This document shows, one piece after another, positions 1 through 8,646 of a stretch of 64,000 nucleotides of DNA. How positions within the stretch are numbered: the stretch's first letter is position 1; every line of letters starts with the position of its first letter. The DNA is taken from NCBI RefSeq assembly GCF_036169555.1, contig NZ_CP108032.1, positions 1,612,001 through 1,676,000 on the forward strand, read 5' to 3'. This DNA comes from Streptomyces sp. NBC_00306. GTDB lineage: Bacteria; Actinomycetota; Actinomycetes; Streptomycetales; Streptomycetaceae. The notes beneath the pieces are model-generated. The model had not been told where the DNA came from. It searched no databases and saw nothing but the letters and a program-made list of their open reading frames with translations. Made by a program: the position numbers and the translations under genes.

Positions 1-3000
1 GGAGCTCCGCCACCGTCTCGGACCGCAGCTGCATCGCCTCGTCCTTGCGGCCGAGCATCCCGAGGGTGACCGCCAGGTTGGAGGCGACGCCCAGCACCTC
101 CGGATGGTGGGCGCCCAGGACGTCCCGCAGCCGGGCCACGGTCCGCTGTTCGATCTCCAGGGCCTCTTCCAGACCGCCCAGGTCCGCCAGCGCGTTCGCG
201 AGGTTGATCGTGCTGTAGAGAGCGTGCGGGTGGCTCTCTCCCAGCACCTCCCTCATCGTCCTCGTCACCTTGAGCAGCAACTGCTCCGCGGACTCCGGAT
301 CGCCGCAGCCCCACTGGAAGATGCCCAGGTTGTTGATGGCGGCGAGGGTGTACGGGTGCCTCTCCCCCGGCGCCTTCCGGTACTGGTCGACGACCTCCTG
401 CGCCAGATCCCTGGCCGCGACGGGCTCCCCCGCGGCGAACAGGTCGGCCGCCAGGTTTAGGTCGCAGGCCAGCGAGTCCGGGTTGGCAGAGGTGTACCGG
501 GCGCGGTAGCGGTTGCGGGTGGCCGTGGTCAGCCGCCGCGCGTCCTCGAGACGGCCGGCCCTGCGCAGCGACACCGCAAGGGACTTGGCAGCAGCCAGGG
601 TGCCCGGGAAGGTCCGGCCCAGCTGCTCCTTGTACAGCTCGTAGGTCCGGCTGAGAAGCGTGACCGAGTCCTCGTAACGGCCGATCTCCCGCAGGTCCCG
701 GGCCAGGTTCATGGCCGAGGACAGGGTGTACGGGTGTTCCGGGCCGAGCACCTCGGTGCGCCGGTCGAAGACCTCCTGGTCGATCTCACGGGCGCGGGAG
801 TACTGGCCGACCATGCGCAGGTTCAGCGCAAGGTTGTTGGCGGCCGCGAGCGTCCGCGGGTGGGACTCGTGGAAGATCTGGCTGAATCCCTCGTGCGCCT
901 CGGTCGCCAGCTCCATGGCCCTGCCGTACTGGCCCAGGGTGCCGAGGTCCATCGCGAGGCCGCTGGTGGTCATGTAGGTGTGCGGATGGGACTCGCCGAG
1001 CACGGCCTGCTGTCGCTCCAGGGTCACCTCGTCGAGCTCCTTGGCCTCCACGTAACGCCCCTGGGAGCGATAGATGTTGGAGAGGTGGAAGCGGAGGTAG
1101 AGGTACTGGAGGTCGTCGTTGCCCAGCATGTCGCGCCAGGTCTCGCGTACGTCGTTCGCGAGTGTCGCGGCGGTCATCCAGTCGCCGCGCTTCCAGAGGT
1201 AGCGCACGCGGTCGATGATCAGCCGGCGGGTCTCCGGCTCCTTGCAGTACCGGGCCTCCGAGGGGCCGAGGTGGGGCCAGATGGTGGCGAACCGCGCCCA
1301 GGTCTCGGGGTTGTCGATCGGCTCGTCGTCGTCGGGCCGGGCTCCCGCGAGGACCCGGTGGACGGCGTGCCGGGCGTCCTGCTGCTCCTCCTCCGTCAGC
1401 TGTGCCCGGATGACGGCCTGGACCAGCCGGTGCACCTGGATGCTGTTGGAGACCTGGTCGACCTTGGCCAGCGCGAACCGGCCGATCTCCCGGATGACCC
1501 GGCCGAGCACCAGCTTCTCCTGGAGGGAGGAGTCGTACGGCTTGAGCGCGTCGATCATCTCCTTGCTGTAGAGGAGGTTCGCGGAGATCGGCTCGGGTGC
1601 GAAGAAGGCGCAGAGCTGGAGGAGACGGACCGCCGCCGGTGAGCGCTCCTTGAGCCGCTCGATGGAGACGTTCCAGGTCGCGGCGACCGGCTCGGGGTAT
1701 CCGGCGGGCTGATTGAGCGCGAGCACGCTCGCGGCCTGCTCCCTGAGCTGTTCCAGATAGGCGCTGACCGGGGTGGCGGTCTCCGCGATCCAGGCCGCGG
1801 CCTGCTCGACGGCGAGCGGCAGGTCACCGACCGCGGTCGCGACCTGGTCGGCCTCCTCGATGCCCAGTCCGCGGGCGCGCCGCTGGAGGTGCTCGATGGA
1901 CTCCTCGCGCAGGAAGACGTCGACGGGCAGCGCGTCGCCGTACTGCGACCAGGTCTGGTTCCTGGAAGTGACGAGGATGTGCCCGGGCCCCTGCGGCGGA
2001 AAGAACCGCTTGAGCTGCTCGGGGTCGTCGGCGTTGTCGAAGACGAGCAGCCAGCGGGACGAGGGCACGCCGCGCCGCAGCAGGTCGATGGCTTCCTGCG
2101 AAGCGGCCGCCATGTCCTCGCCGCCCTGCGCGCCGAGCCGTACGGCGAGTTCGGCGAGGCCGGCGATCACGTCGTCGCTCTGTTCGGCGGAGATCCACCA
2201 GACCAGGTCGTAGTCGGCCATGAAGCGGTGGACGTATTCGAGGGCCACCTGTGTCTTGCCGACGCCGCCGAGTCCGTACAGCGTCTGCGGCTGCGGCAGC
2301 ACGGCCGCCACCGCCATGCCGCCGCCGAGCTGGTCGCGCATCCGCTCCAGCACCACGGAGCGTCCGGTGAATCCGGGGTTGCGCGGCGGGGCGTTCCAGA
2401 TCTTCGGGACGGTGCCGGGGAAGCGCGGGCCCGGCGATCCGCTGTCGGGGAGCTGGACGGGGCGGTCGAGTGCGCGCAACAGGGCGTTGGTCGCGTTCAC
2501 TTCGTCGAGCCGGAAGAGGTCCACGGGGTTGCGGTCGATGTACGGCGTGGTGAGCCGCACATCGCCCACGCGGACCGGCAGCAGATGGTGCCGGCCGCCG
2601 CCGGGGTCCTCGGCCGCGGACCGCTGCCAGACCTCCACCGCCCGCGCGGACTTCAGATACGCGCTGGACAGCAGGACCACGGTGCGCGCGGCCTGTTCGG
2701 CGGGGTGCGTGTCGTCGGTGGCCGGGTCGCGCTCGGCCGAGACGTCACGCGGCACGACCCGGAACCCGGCGCGGGTGAGCCGGTACTCGACCCAGTCCGC
2801 CCACATCCGGTTCTCGGCGACATAGCTGAGGAAGAGGTCGGCGGGCAGGGCGGGCCGGCGCCGGGTGAAGGCGTCCCTGATGCGGAGTCTGACGTCCTCG
2901 CCGACCGTGGGCATCGAGGTGATCTGCTGCTCGGTGATGACGGCGGTGAGCCGTTCGAACGCGGACAGCAGGGAGTTGGTGAGCCCCGCCTCGTCGCCGA

Positions 3001-3856
3001 AGGTGGCCAGCGTCTCCTCGTACGCGTAGTACGGCCGGTACGGGATCTCCACCGCGCCCCAGTAGGCGGTGGACTCCTCGCTGTTCAGCCCGGTGGGGAA
3101 GCGGTCGAACTTCAGCCGGGCGAGCGCGCGTCCGGCGTCCGCCTTCTCCTTCTCGCCCTCGTCGATGCGCATCGGGACCGGGTAGATCTTGATGCCCCGG
3201 CCGCCGTACCGCTCGTCGATCTGCCGGGCCACCGAGGCAGCGCCGTCGATGGACTGGTCGCTGAGGGTGAAGCAGTCGACGAGTACGTCGGGCAGATGGA
3301 CGGTGCAGATGTCGGCGATGTCGCTGAGGCCGGTACGGCTGTCGATGAGGACGTAGTCGTAGTTGGCCTTCATGTCCTCGCGCAGCGCGTCGAAGAACAG
3401 GCCGCCGCCGAGCCGGTCGTAGAAGTTGTCCCAGTCGAAGGTGGAGACGGTCGCCGAGTACTCGCGGTTCTGCTTGCCGGCGGAGACGAAGTCGAGCGTG
3501 CCGCCGTCCGGGAACTCCCAGCCGAGGCTCTCGGGGGTGAGCGAGACGGCGTGCGGCTGGATCCGGGCGTAGTCCGTGTGCCAGTCGTCACGGCGGCCGG
3601 TGTCAGGGGTTATCGCGGCCCAGGCGTACTCGGTGATCAGGTCGATCACACCGGTGGTGGCGCCGAGCGTGGAGGGGTCGAGGAACGGGTGGAAGAACCG
3701 GTGCAGGCCCGGTGCCTCCAGGTCCCAGTCGACGGCGAGCACCCGCTTGCCGTTCGCGGCGAGAATCCAGGCCGTGTTGGCCAGGGCCATCGTGCGGCCC
3801 GTACCTCCTTTGTAGGAATAGAAGGTGACGATGCGCCCGTCACGACTGGCTGTCAT
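1..3856 (-). CDS. fxsT: FxsT: ParA-like/TIR/NB-ARC/TPR signalling protein of the FxSxx-COOH system (partial, C-terminus outside window)
   Basis: About 1285 residues are visible and the frame is still open at the window edge. In order there is a ParA/MinD-like ATPase with a deviant P-loop (KGGTGRT, about residues 16-22), a TIR-like domain near residues 335-430 (LPADLFLSYVAENR), an NB-ARC STAND ATPase (GLGGVGKTQ near 530, LLVFDNADD near 580) and a long tetratricopeptide array from about residue 880. The TIR helix keeps a Glu (SARAVEVW) where NADase TIRs have their catalytic Glu. The ATG start lies inside the end of fxsC (17-bp overlap), so the two are translationally coupled. This architecture is typical of the TPR member of FxS loci. 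What it senses is unknown; signal transduction or self-protection is an inference. Confidence 0.9.
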   Translation of the reverse strand, partial: MTASRDGRIVTFYSYKGGTGRTMALANTAWILAANGKRVLAVDWDLEAPGLHRFFHPFLDPSTLGATTGVIDLITEYAWAAITPDTGRRDDWHTDYARIQPHAVSLTPESLGWEFPDGGTLDFVSAGKQNREYSATVSTFDWDNFYDRLGGGLFFDALREDMKANYDYVLIDSRTGLSDIADICTVHLPDVLVDCFTLSDQSIDGAASVARQIDERYGGRGIKIYPVPMRIDEGEKEKADAGRALARLKFDRFPTGLNSEESTAYWGAVEIPYRPYYAYEETLATFGDEAGLTNSLLSAFERLTAVITEQQITSMPTVGEDVRLRIRDAFTRRRPALPADLFLSYVAENRMWADWVEYRLTRAGFRVVPRDVSAERDPATDDTHPAEQAARTVVLLSSAYLKSARAVEVWQRSAAEDPGGGRHHLLPVRVGDVRLTTPYIDRNPVDLFRLDEVNATNALLRALDRPVQLPDSGSPGPRFPGTVPKIWNAPPRNPGFTGRSVVLERMRDQLGGGMAVAAVLPQPQTLYGLGGVGKTQVALEYVHRFMADYDLVWWISAEQSDDVIAGLAELAVRLGAQGGEDMAAASQEAIDLLRRGVPSSRWLLVFDNADDPEQLKRFFPPQGPGHILVTSRNQTWSQYGDALPVDVFLREESIEHLQRRARGLGIEEADQVATAVGDLPLAVEQAAAWIAETATPVSAYLEQLREQAASVLALNQPAGYPEPVAATWNVSIERLKERSPAAVRLLQLCAFFAPEPISANLLYSKEMIDALKPYDSSLQEKLVLGRVIREIGRFALAKVDQVSNSIQVHRLVQAVIRAQLTEEEQQDARHAVHRVLAGARPDDDEPIDNPETWARFATIWPHLGPSEARYCKEPETRRLIIDRVRYLWKRGDWMTAATLANDVRETWRDMLGNDDLQYLYLRFHLSNIYRSQGRYVEAKELDEVTLERQQAVLGESHPHTYMTTSGLAMDLGTLGQYGRAMELATEAHEGFSQIFHESHPRTLAAANNLALNLRMVGQYSRAREIDQEVFDRRTEVLGPEHPYTLSSAMNLARDLREIGRYEDSVTLLSRTYELYKEQLGRTFPGTLAAAKSLAVSLRRAGRLEDARRLTTATRNRYRARYTSANPDSLACDLNLAADLFAAGEPVAARDLAQEVVDQYRKAPGERHPYTLAAINNLGIFQWGCGDPESAEQLLLKVTRTMREVLGESHPHALYSTINLANALADLGGLEEALEIEQRTVARLRDVLGAHHPEVLGVASNLAVTLGMLGRKDEAMQLRSETVAEL

Positions 3857-5174
3857 CCGTGTCCTCCGCATCGGGAACGATTCCACGCGTCTTCGGGGCG
3901 TACTGGGTGGTGCCGTGCTCGGCCATGGGCCCGCGGAGTCTGACCCGTTCGGTGCGTCCCGATCCGGGCGGCTGGGCGGGTGGATAGACCGCGGCGTGCC
4001 GCAGATACTCCTGGGCGGCCGATTCGACGACCTGCGGCAGGATCTGCCCGAACGCCTCCATGCTGAACACACCCCGGGCGGCCGCCCGGCAGGCGGCCCG
4101 GCCCTGCTGCATCTGGTGCGGCATCGTGCGCTCCAGCTTCTCGACGAGCGCGGCTTCGGATATCCGGCTCTGCGGGTCCTCGCGGTTCCACGGCACGACG
4201 ACGCTCACCCAGGGCCGCGGCTGGGCGTCGAAGGCGGCGAGCCGCCCGCACCGTTCGTCGTCCTCCAGCGCCCAGCGGTCGACCAGGAGTATCTCCGGCC
4301 GGGTGGGCGGCAGGCTGATGTCCGGTGGCGTCTCGTGGTCGAACGACGAGACGGTGGCCTGGTAGTTGAGGGAGCGCACCAGGTCCTGGGCCATGTACGC
4401 CAGCGGTCGTGCGGAGTCCGGGTGGTAGGGGTTCCAGTCCTGCGACTGTTTGCCGTAGTAGTCGGGGGCCCGGCCCTCGGGCAGATCGTGGCTCGTGGGC
4501 GCGGCGACCGTCAGATGCATCGGACGGGGGCCGCCGGTGGGTTTGCCGAACGCGCTGGGTGCATGCCGGTAGTCGACGGGGCTGCCGGAACCGACGCGCG
4601 TAGTGTCGGCGACACTGACGATCCGTTTGGCCAGTTCGTAGACGGCCGCCTCGTACTCCTCGGCGAATATCCGCAGCTTGATCAGACCGTAGAGGCCGTC
4701 GGTGACATACCGGTCGCCGAAGGCTCGGTGGTTGAACTGCAACCGCTCGGCGGGGCCGGGGAGTTGTTCCGGCGGCATCGGCACCCACAGCGCGGGCACG
4801 ATCGCCTCGGCGGAGCGGTTGCTCTTGGCCTGGTGGTAGATGGCCCGTTGGGCGAAGGCGTACCACTCCTTGCCGCACATCTCGCTGGCGAAGTACCGCG
4901 GCGAGAACAGCGGCACGAACACCCGGCAGGTGGCGAGCACCTCACCGAGCCGCTCGGACCAGCCCTCTCCGGACCGGATCTCCCGGTCCATGAAGCCCGC
5001 GGGAGCGCCGGCGGGCAGATCCGTCATCGCCATGACATGACCGCAGAGGTCACGGAAGAGCCGTTCCACCCACATGTCGGGGTCCGGGCCGCCTGCCCCG
5101 TACCGCGGCGTATGCGCGTAACTCAGAAAGAAGTACGGCCGATGGTCAGCCGCCCGTTGCCCTGATTCCGACAC
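3840..5174 (-). CDS. fxsC: FxsC: TIR-like protein of the FxSxx-COOH system
   Basis: The 444-aa protein begins with a TIR-like domain (YFFLSYAHTPRYG at about residues 13-25) and keeps a Glu in the expected catalytic helix (ASEMCGKEWYAF). A second alpha/beta region follows (about residues 275-370, PEILLVDRWAL, WVSVVVPWN), and the C-terminus is basic and disordered. This layout matches the TIR-like FxsC family found downstream of fxsB. I chose a GTG start behind a G-rich ribosome site. An in-frame ATG at 5204 would add 10 residues but has no ribosome site. It follows the AAC(3) gene after 112 bp and overlaps fxsT. Whether it hydrolyses NAD or only binds nucleotide cannot be read from the sequence. 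Confidence 0.85.
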   Translation of the reverse strand: MSESGQRAADHRPYFFLSYAHTPRYGAGGPDPDMWVERLFRDLCGHVMAMTDLPAGAPAGFMDREIRSGEGWSERLGEVLATCRVFVPLFSPRYFASEMCGKEWYAFAQRAIYHQAKSNRSAEAIVPALWVPMPPEQLPGPAERLQFNHRAFGDRYVTDGLYGLIKLRIFAEEYEAAVYELAKRIVSVADTTRVGSGSPVDYRHAPSAFGKPTGGPRPMHLTVAAPTSHDLPEGRAPDYYGKQSQDWNPYHPDSARPLAYMAQDLVRSLNYQATVSSFDHETPPDISLPPTRPEILLVDRWALEDDERCGRLAAFDAQPRPWVSVVVPWNREDPQSRISEAALVEKLERTMPHQMQQGRAACRAAARGVFSMEAFGQILPQVVESAAQEYLRHAAVYPPAQPPGSGRTERVRLRGPMAEHGTTQYAPKTRGIVPDAEDTDDSQS

Positions 5175-5286
5175 ACGACCCCCGTCCTGTGTGAACGCCC
5201 GCATCCACTGCCGGCATCGCTGAGAGATGCGAACTGATTAATCATTCCGGAGCCCGACACACTCCATCCCCCGGACGTTCAGTCAA

Positions 5287-6063
5287 TCAACAGCGCTTTT
5301 CGGTCATCCAGCTCACTGCGTGGTCGACCGCGTCCTTGATCGAGAACAACCGCGCAGGTCTTCCGCCCAGTTGTCCTTTCTGTTCCATACCCCAGGTGAA
5401 GGCGGCACCGATCGCGTCGAAATCACTGTCGTCCAGTTCGACGTCCGTGTACTCCGTCCATTCCTTACCCCCACCCGGACGCTGCACCACACAACGGTAG
5501 GTGCGCAGAGGTGCTCCGGTCCGGTATTCGGCGAGATGGAACGAAGTGCACACGGCGAAATCCACATTGATCATCACAACGTGCGCCCCCGCGCGATAGA
5601 GCGCGCCGAGGGGTGAGTCCTCACCGAGGTGCGAGGTCAGCGGATGTCCGGCGAGCAATTCCGCGGCACGCCGTCCCACGGCCGCGAAAGAGGTCTGCGG
5701 ATGGGAGCTGCGGACGGCCCCTTCGGCGGTCCGCACCGCCTCGGCCAACCGGCCCATCCCCTGGGCCGGCGTATGGACCGGGTCGAAGGCCGGCATGTCC
5801 GCCCGTAAGGCTGCCGACTGCTCGGGTGTCATGCCCCGCACCCGGGCGCGGTACGCGGGCGATGTGTCGGAGTTCCCGGCGGTGAACGCGGGCACCACCA
5901 GTGTGCCGTCCTCCCCCAGGGCCTCCAGCAGTGCGTCCCGCAGCGCCTCGGCGTGCAGGCCCGTGGCGTGCAGCGAGGCGTGCACCAGGAGCGTCATGCC
6001 CTGCTCCACGCCCAGCTCACGCACCGCACGGGTCAGGAAGGACCGGTCCCCCGCATCAGCCAC
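5287..6063 (-). CDS. AAC(3)-family N-acetyltransferase within the fxs operon
   Basis: The 258-aa protein has the AAC(3)/YokD fold signature: LLVHASLHATG near residue 25, DGTLVVPAFTAGNSDTSPAYR near 52, and HPQTSFAAVG then LLAGHPLTSHLGEDSPLGAL around 120-155, where the family keeps its acetyl-CoA-binding and catalytic His residues. The GTG start overlaps the end of fxsB by 8 bp, so it is co-translated with the peptide maturase. That position suggests it modifies the FxsA peptide or a related small molecule rather than giving aminoglycoside resistance; this is inference. One leucine is encoded by TTA (complement of 5806-5808), which in Streptomyces requires the bldA tRNA. Confidence 0.85.
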   Translation of the reverse strand: MADAGDRSFLTRAVRELGVEQGMTLLVHASLHATGLHAEALRDALLEALGEDGTLVVPAFTAGNSDTSPAYRARVRGMTPEQSAALRADMPAFDPVHTPAQGMGRLAEAVRTAEGAVRSSHPQTSFAAVGRRAAELLAGHPLTSHLGEDSPLGALYRAGAHVVMINVDFAVCTSFHLAEYRTGAPLRTYRCVVQRPGGGKEWTEYTDVELDDSDFDAIGAAFTWGMEQKGQLGGRPARLFSIKDAVDHAVSWMTEKRC

Positions 6064-8272
6064 GGCCGCACTCCTTGCGCAGCTCGTCGAGGAGCCGGTG
6101 CCCGCTCACCGTGAGCTCCGGTGCGCTCTCCAGGGTGGTGAGGGCACGCATGGCCTGATCTGCCCCCTCGGGGTCGAAGGGGGCGAGGCCCACCCTCTCG
6201 TACGCGCCCGCGAGCAGCTCGGACACCGGGACCTCCTCGTCCTGCCAGGGCGCGGGATGGCTCCACCAGCCGTCCTGTGCATGGAGATCGGTGACCTCCA
6301 CAAGCGCGTGCAGTTTCGCCCGGCGGAAGCCGCGCAGCAGCGCGACCGCCAGTCCCCCGGCCGTCTCCGGCAGGGCGAGGCCGAGCGCTCCGAAGCCGTG
6401 TGCCCGCAGCGACGCCTCGCCGGAGAGGAGCGGGGTGAGCGTGCTCAGACACTCGCCGGCCTCCGCGGCCTGCTGCGGCGCGGCATCGGCCAGCACGGCC
6501 CAGGCCTCGGTCAGCCGCTCGTCCCAGACGGCCGTCGCGCGGGCGTCGAGCCGCCCGTGCACGGGTGCGCCGAAGCAGTCGCGGTACGGGTCGATGTCGT
6601 CCAGCCGCAGGAGCGGGACCCCGTCGCCGCCGAGCGTGCGCACGGGCCGCCAGTCGCTTCCCTCACCGTGCAGGCCATCGAGGCGGACAAGCCGCGACTG
6701 CCCGCCGTCGACGGCGACCAGGAAGCCCTCCTCGACGGCCCGCACCTCGGCGCTGCCGTCGTCCGCCGTGCCGCGCAGCCGTAATTCACCGAGGGTGGGC
6801 AGCCGGAGCCTGCCGCCTTCGTGGGAGAGCCGGACCGGTGTGGCGTCCCGCCCGGTGACAAGTGCGGCGGCGAGGTACGACGGGAGCCGCAGGGCGAGCG
6901 CGAGTGCCCCCGGCCGTTCCTCGCGCAGGGCGGCCAGTGTGTCCTGGAGCCAGGTGTAGGTGTACGGGTGGCCGAAGACCTCGTCGAGCAGGTCGCCCCG
7001 GTCCTCCAGAGCGCAGGTCAACTCCCATGCCTCGGCCCAGGCCTCGCCCCCGCGGCCGCCCAGCTCCTCGTTGAGCTCGGCGAGAAGCGTGCGCGTCACG
7101 TCCTGGTGCTCGGCCATCAGCGCGCCCGGCTCGGTGACCGCGGCCGGCACGGCCCCGGCGCCGGCGCGCTGCTCGATACCGCGGATGAGCGCTTCGAGGT
7201 CGGCGCAGTACACGGAGGTGTTGTCGAAGTCGTTCCGCGAGCTGTAGCGGTGGGTGTAGAGGCCGCCGCCGCAGGAGCGGACGACCGGGCACCGGCGGCA
7301 CGTGGCGCTCACTCCGGCCAGGCCCAGCTGGCGTGCCCGGACGCCGGGGTGGGCGGCGACATCGTCGAACGCGTGCGAGAAGACGTCGAATCCAGTGGCC
7401 GCCGCGCCGTCGTAGGCGCTCTTGAGCGAGTCGACCTGTTCCAGGGTGCCGTCGGTCTCGACGACGACGAGGTCGGTGGGGGCCAGGCCCAGTGACTCGG
7501 TGAGGCTGGGGCCGCCGGCGAGGGTGGAGAACACCGACTCGAAGAGCCGTACGGGAACCTTCCGGCCCTGTCCGTCCCAGCGGTCGTAGATCCTCAGCAG
7601 CCACTCGGCGTAGGCGGTGGGCGATCCGTCGGGGCGGGCCGGCGGGTCGTTCCAGGTGGCGTGCGGCAGGAGGAAGTCGATGCGCGGGGGTTCGAGCTCG
7701 GCGAGGGCGTCGTAGACGGCGACCGGGTCGTTGGCCACATCGACGGTGCACAGCAGACCGAGGTAGAGGTGGCGGTAACGCTCTTCGCGGAGCAGATCGA
7801 CGGCCCGCAGGACCAGGGGATGACTGGTGCGCCCGTCCGCGAAGCGGCGGTGGCGGTCGTTCGCGACACGGTCGCCGTCGAGGGAGATACCCACCTTGAC
7901 GTCGTACGCGGCGAAGAGCTCGAGATACCGGTGGCTGAGCTGGAGGCCGTTGGTGTGGATCCGCAGATCGAGAGAGGCGACGGGGTCGAGGGCGGCGGTG
8001 AGCTCCTCGCAGATGCGTCGCAGTCGTTCGGGCCCCGCGAGCAGAGGCTCCCCTCCGTGCAGGATCACTGACACGGAGGGCAGGGCATGACTCTTGGCAT
8101 GCTCGGCCAGTCGCAGAGCTGTCCAGGAAATGGCTTCGTCAGAGATTGCCTTGGGGCGGGTACGCCAGCTCTGATCAGCGTGTTCGTAGATATAACAGTG
8201 GTCACATGCAAGATCACATCTGCTGTGGACCTTCAATACGATCTCGCGGAATGGGACCAGGGGTCCAGTCAT
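6056..8272 (-). CDS. fxsB: FxsB: radical SAM/SPASM peptide maturase with inactivated metallohydrolase extension
   Basis: The 738-aa protein starts with a radical SAM domain (C19xxxC23xxC26, VILHGGEPLL, GISLDGD) that should bind a 4Fe-4S cluster and SAM. A SPASM segment follows (CRRCPVVRSCGGGLYTHRY with a later Cys near residue 345). Residues from about 360 to the end resemble the HEXXH-motif peptide-modification domain. Where active members read HEFQH before K-L-x-A-L, this one reads RGFRR, so the metal site is lost, as known for the FxsB family. It lies 9 bp after fxsA and should act on that peptide, probably forging a cyclophane-type crosslink at the FxS motif (inference). It carries one TTA codon (complement of 6782-6784). 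Confidence 0.93.
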   Translation of the reverse strand: MTGPLVPFREIVLKVHSRCDLACDHCYIYEHADQSWRTRPKAISDEAISWTALRLAEHAKSHALPSVSVILHGGEPLLAGPERLRRICEELTAALDPVASLDLRIHTNGLQLSHRYLELFAAYDVKVGISLDGDRVANDRHRRFADGRTSHPLVLRAVDLLREERYRHLYLGLLCTVDVANDPVAVYDALAELEPPRIDFLLPHATWNDPPARPDGSPTAYAEWLLRIYDRWDGQGRKVPVRLFESVFSTLAGGPSLTESLGLAPTDLVVVETDGTLEQVDSLKSAYDGAAATGFDVFSHAFDDVAAHPGVRARQLGLAGVSATCRRCPVVRSCGGGLYTHRYSSRNDFDNTSVYCADLEALIRGIEQRAGAGAVPAAVTEPGALMAEHQDVTRTLLAELNEELGGRGGEAWAEAWELTCALEDRGDLLDEVFGHPYTYTWLQDTLAALREERPGALALALRLPSYLAAALVTGRDATPVRLSHEGGRLRLPTLGELRLRGTADDGSAEVRAVEEGFLVAVDGGQSRLVRLDGLHGEGSDWRPVRTLGGDGVPLLRLDDIDPYRDCFGAPVHGRLDARATAVWDERLTEAWAVLADAAPQQAAEAGECLSTLTPLLSGEASLRAHGFGALGLALPETAGGLAVALLRGFRRAKLHALVEVTDLHAQDGWWSHPAPWQDEEVPVSELLAGAYERVGLAPFDPEGADQAMRALTTLESAPELTVSGHRLLDELRKECGRG

Positions 8273-8281
8273 TCCGCCAGT

Positions 8282-8446
8282 CTAGAGCGCGGAGTTGAAG
8301 GAAGAGATACGCACGGTACGGTCAGCGGCGGCCGGCATGACCCTCGCCAGCTTCTTGGCGGCATCCCCACCACGGACATCGATCTGGGCCAACGGGATGC
8401 GGTTCTTCTTCGCAGCAGCGAATGACCGCGAGGTCTGCATCGTCAT
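8282..8446 (-). CDS. fxsA: FxsA: FxSxx-COOH ribosomal peptide precursor
   Basis: This encodes a 54-aa basic peptide whose last five residues are F-N-S-A-L, fitting the F-x-S-x-x-COOH rule that defines the family. The middle contains a conserved-looking leader (NRIPLAQIDVRG) likely to be bound by FxsB. The ATG was chosen because AAGGA lies 8 nt upstream. A second ATG two codons later is possible. It is the first gene of the minus-strand fxs operon, 9 bp before fxsB, and is divergent from the SLATT gene. The mature product and its role are not known from the sequence. Confidence 0.9.
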   Translation of the reverse strand: MTMQTSRSFAAAKKNRIPLAQIDVRGGDAAKKLARVMPAAADRTVRISSFNSAL

Positions 8447-8646
8447 GGGGGCCGTCCTTGTGTTGTGTACAGCGCAGATACCACGCACCATTGCAGTGCC
8501 GGCGGCACGACTTTACTCTCATGGCGACCCTCAGCAACTCAAGCTGTGGTCGCGGAAGAGAAGAGTTGCATCACATTCTCGCAGCAGAGGGCGGAACGAG
8601 CGATTCCGTCTAAAGAGTGAAGGCAAAACTGCAGACAGGGGGGCGT
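8447..8646. other. Divergent intergenic region between fxsA and the SLATT gene
   Basis: These 200 bp must hold the promoters of both flanking genes. The segment is visibly richer in A/T than the core genes around it. It contains the fxsA ribosome site (AAGGA, minus strand) and the SLATT gene ribosome site (a run of six G just before the ATG). I could not identify a convincing -35/-10 pair on either strand. Confidence 0.4.

Noticed and set aside
671..1060. Additional TTA codons in fxsT (plus-strand TAA at about 675 and 1055)
   Set aside because: In frame these read CGT-TAC (Arg-Tyr), so they are not TTA codons.
1889..3943. Long plus-strand open frame of 684 codons opposite fxsT
   Set aside because: It is a GC-driven shadow. 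Its translation is a low-complexity Val/Gly/Arg-rich product, while the minus-strand frame shows clear ParA, TIR, NB-ARC and TPR motifs.
5287..6063. Aminoglycoside resistance gene
   Set aside because: The fold fits AAC(3), but overlap with fxsB and the fxs context argue for peptide or small-molecule modification. Resistance cannot be inferred from the sequence.
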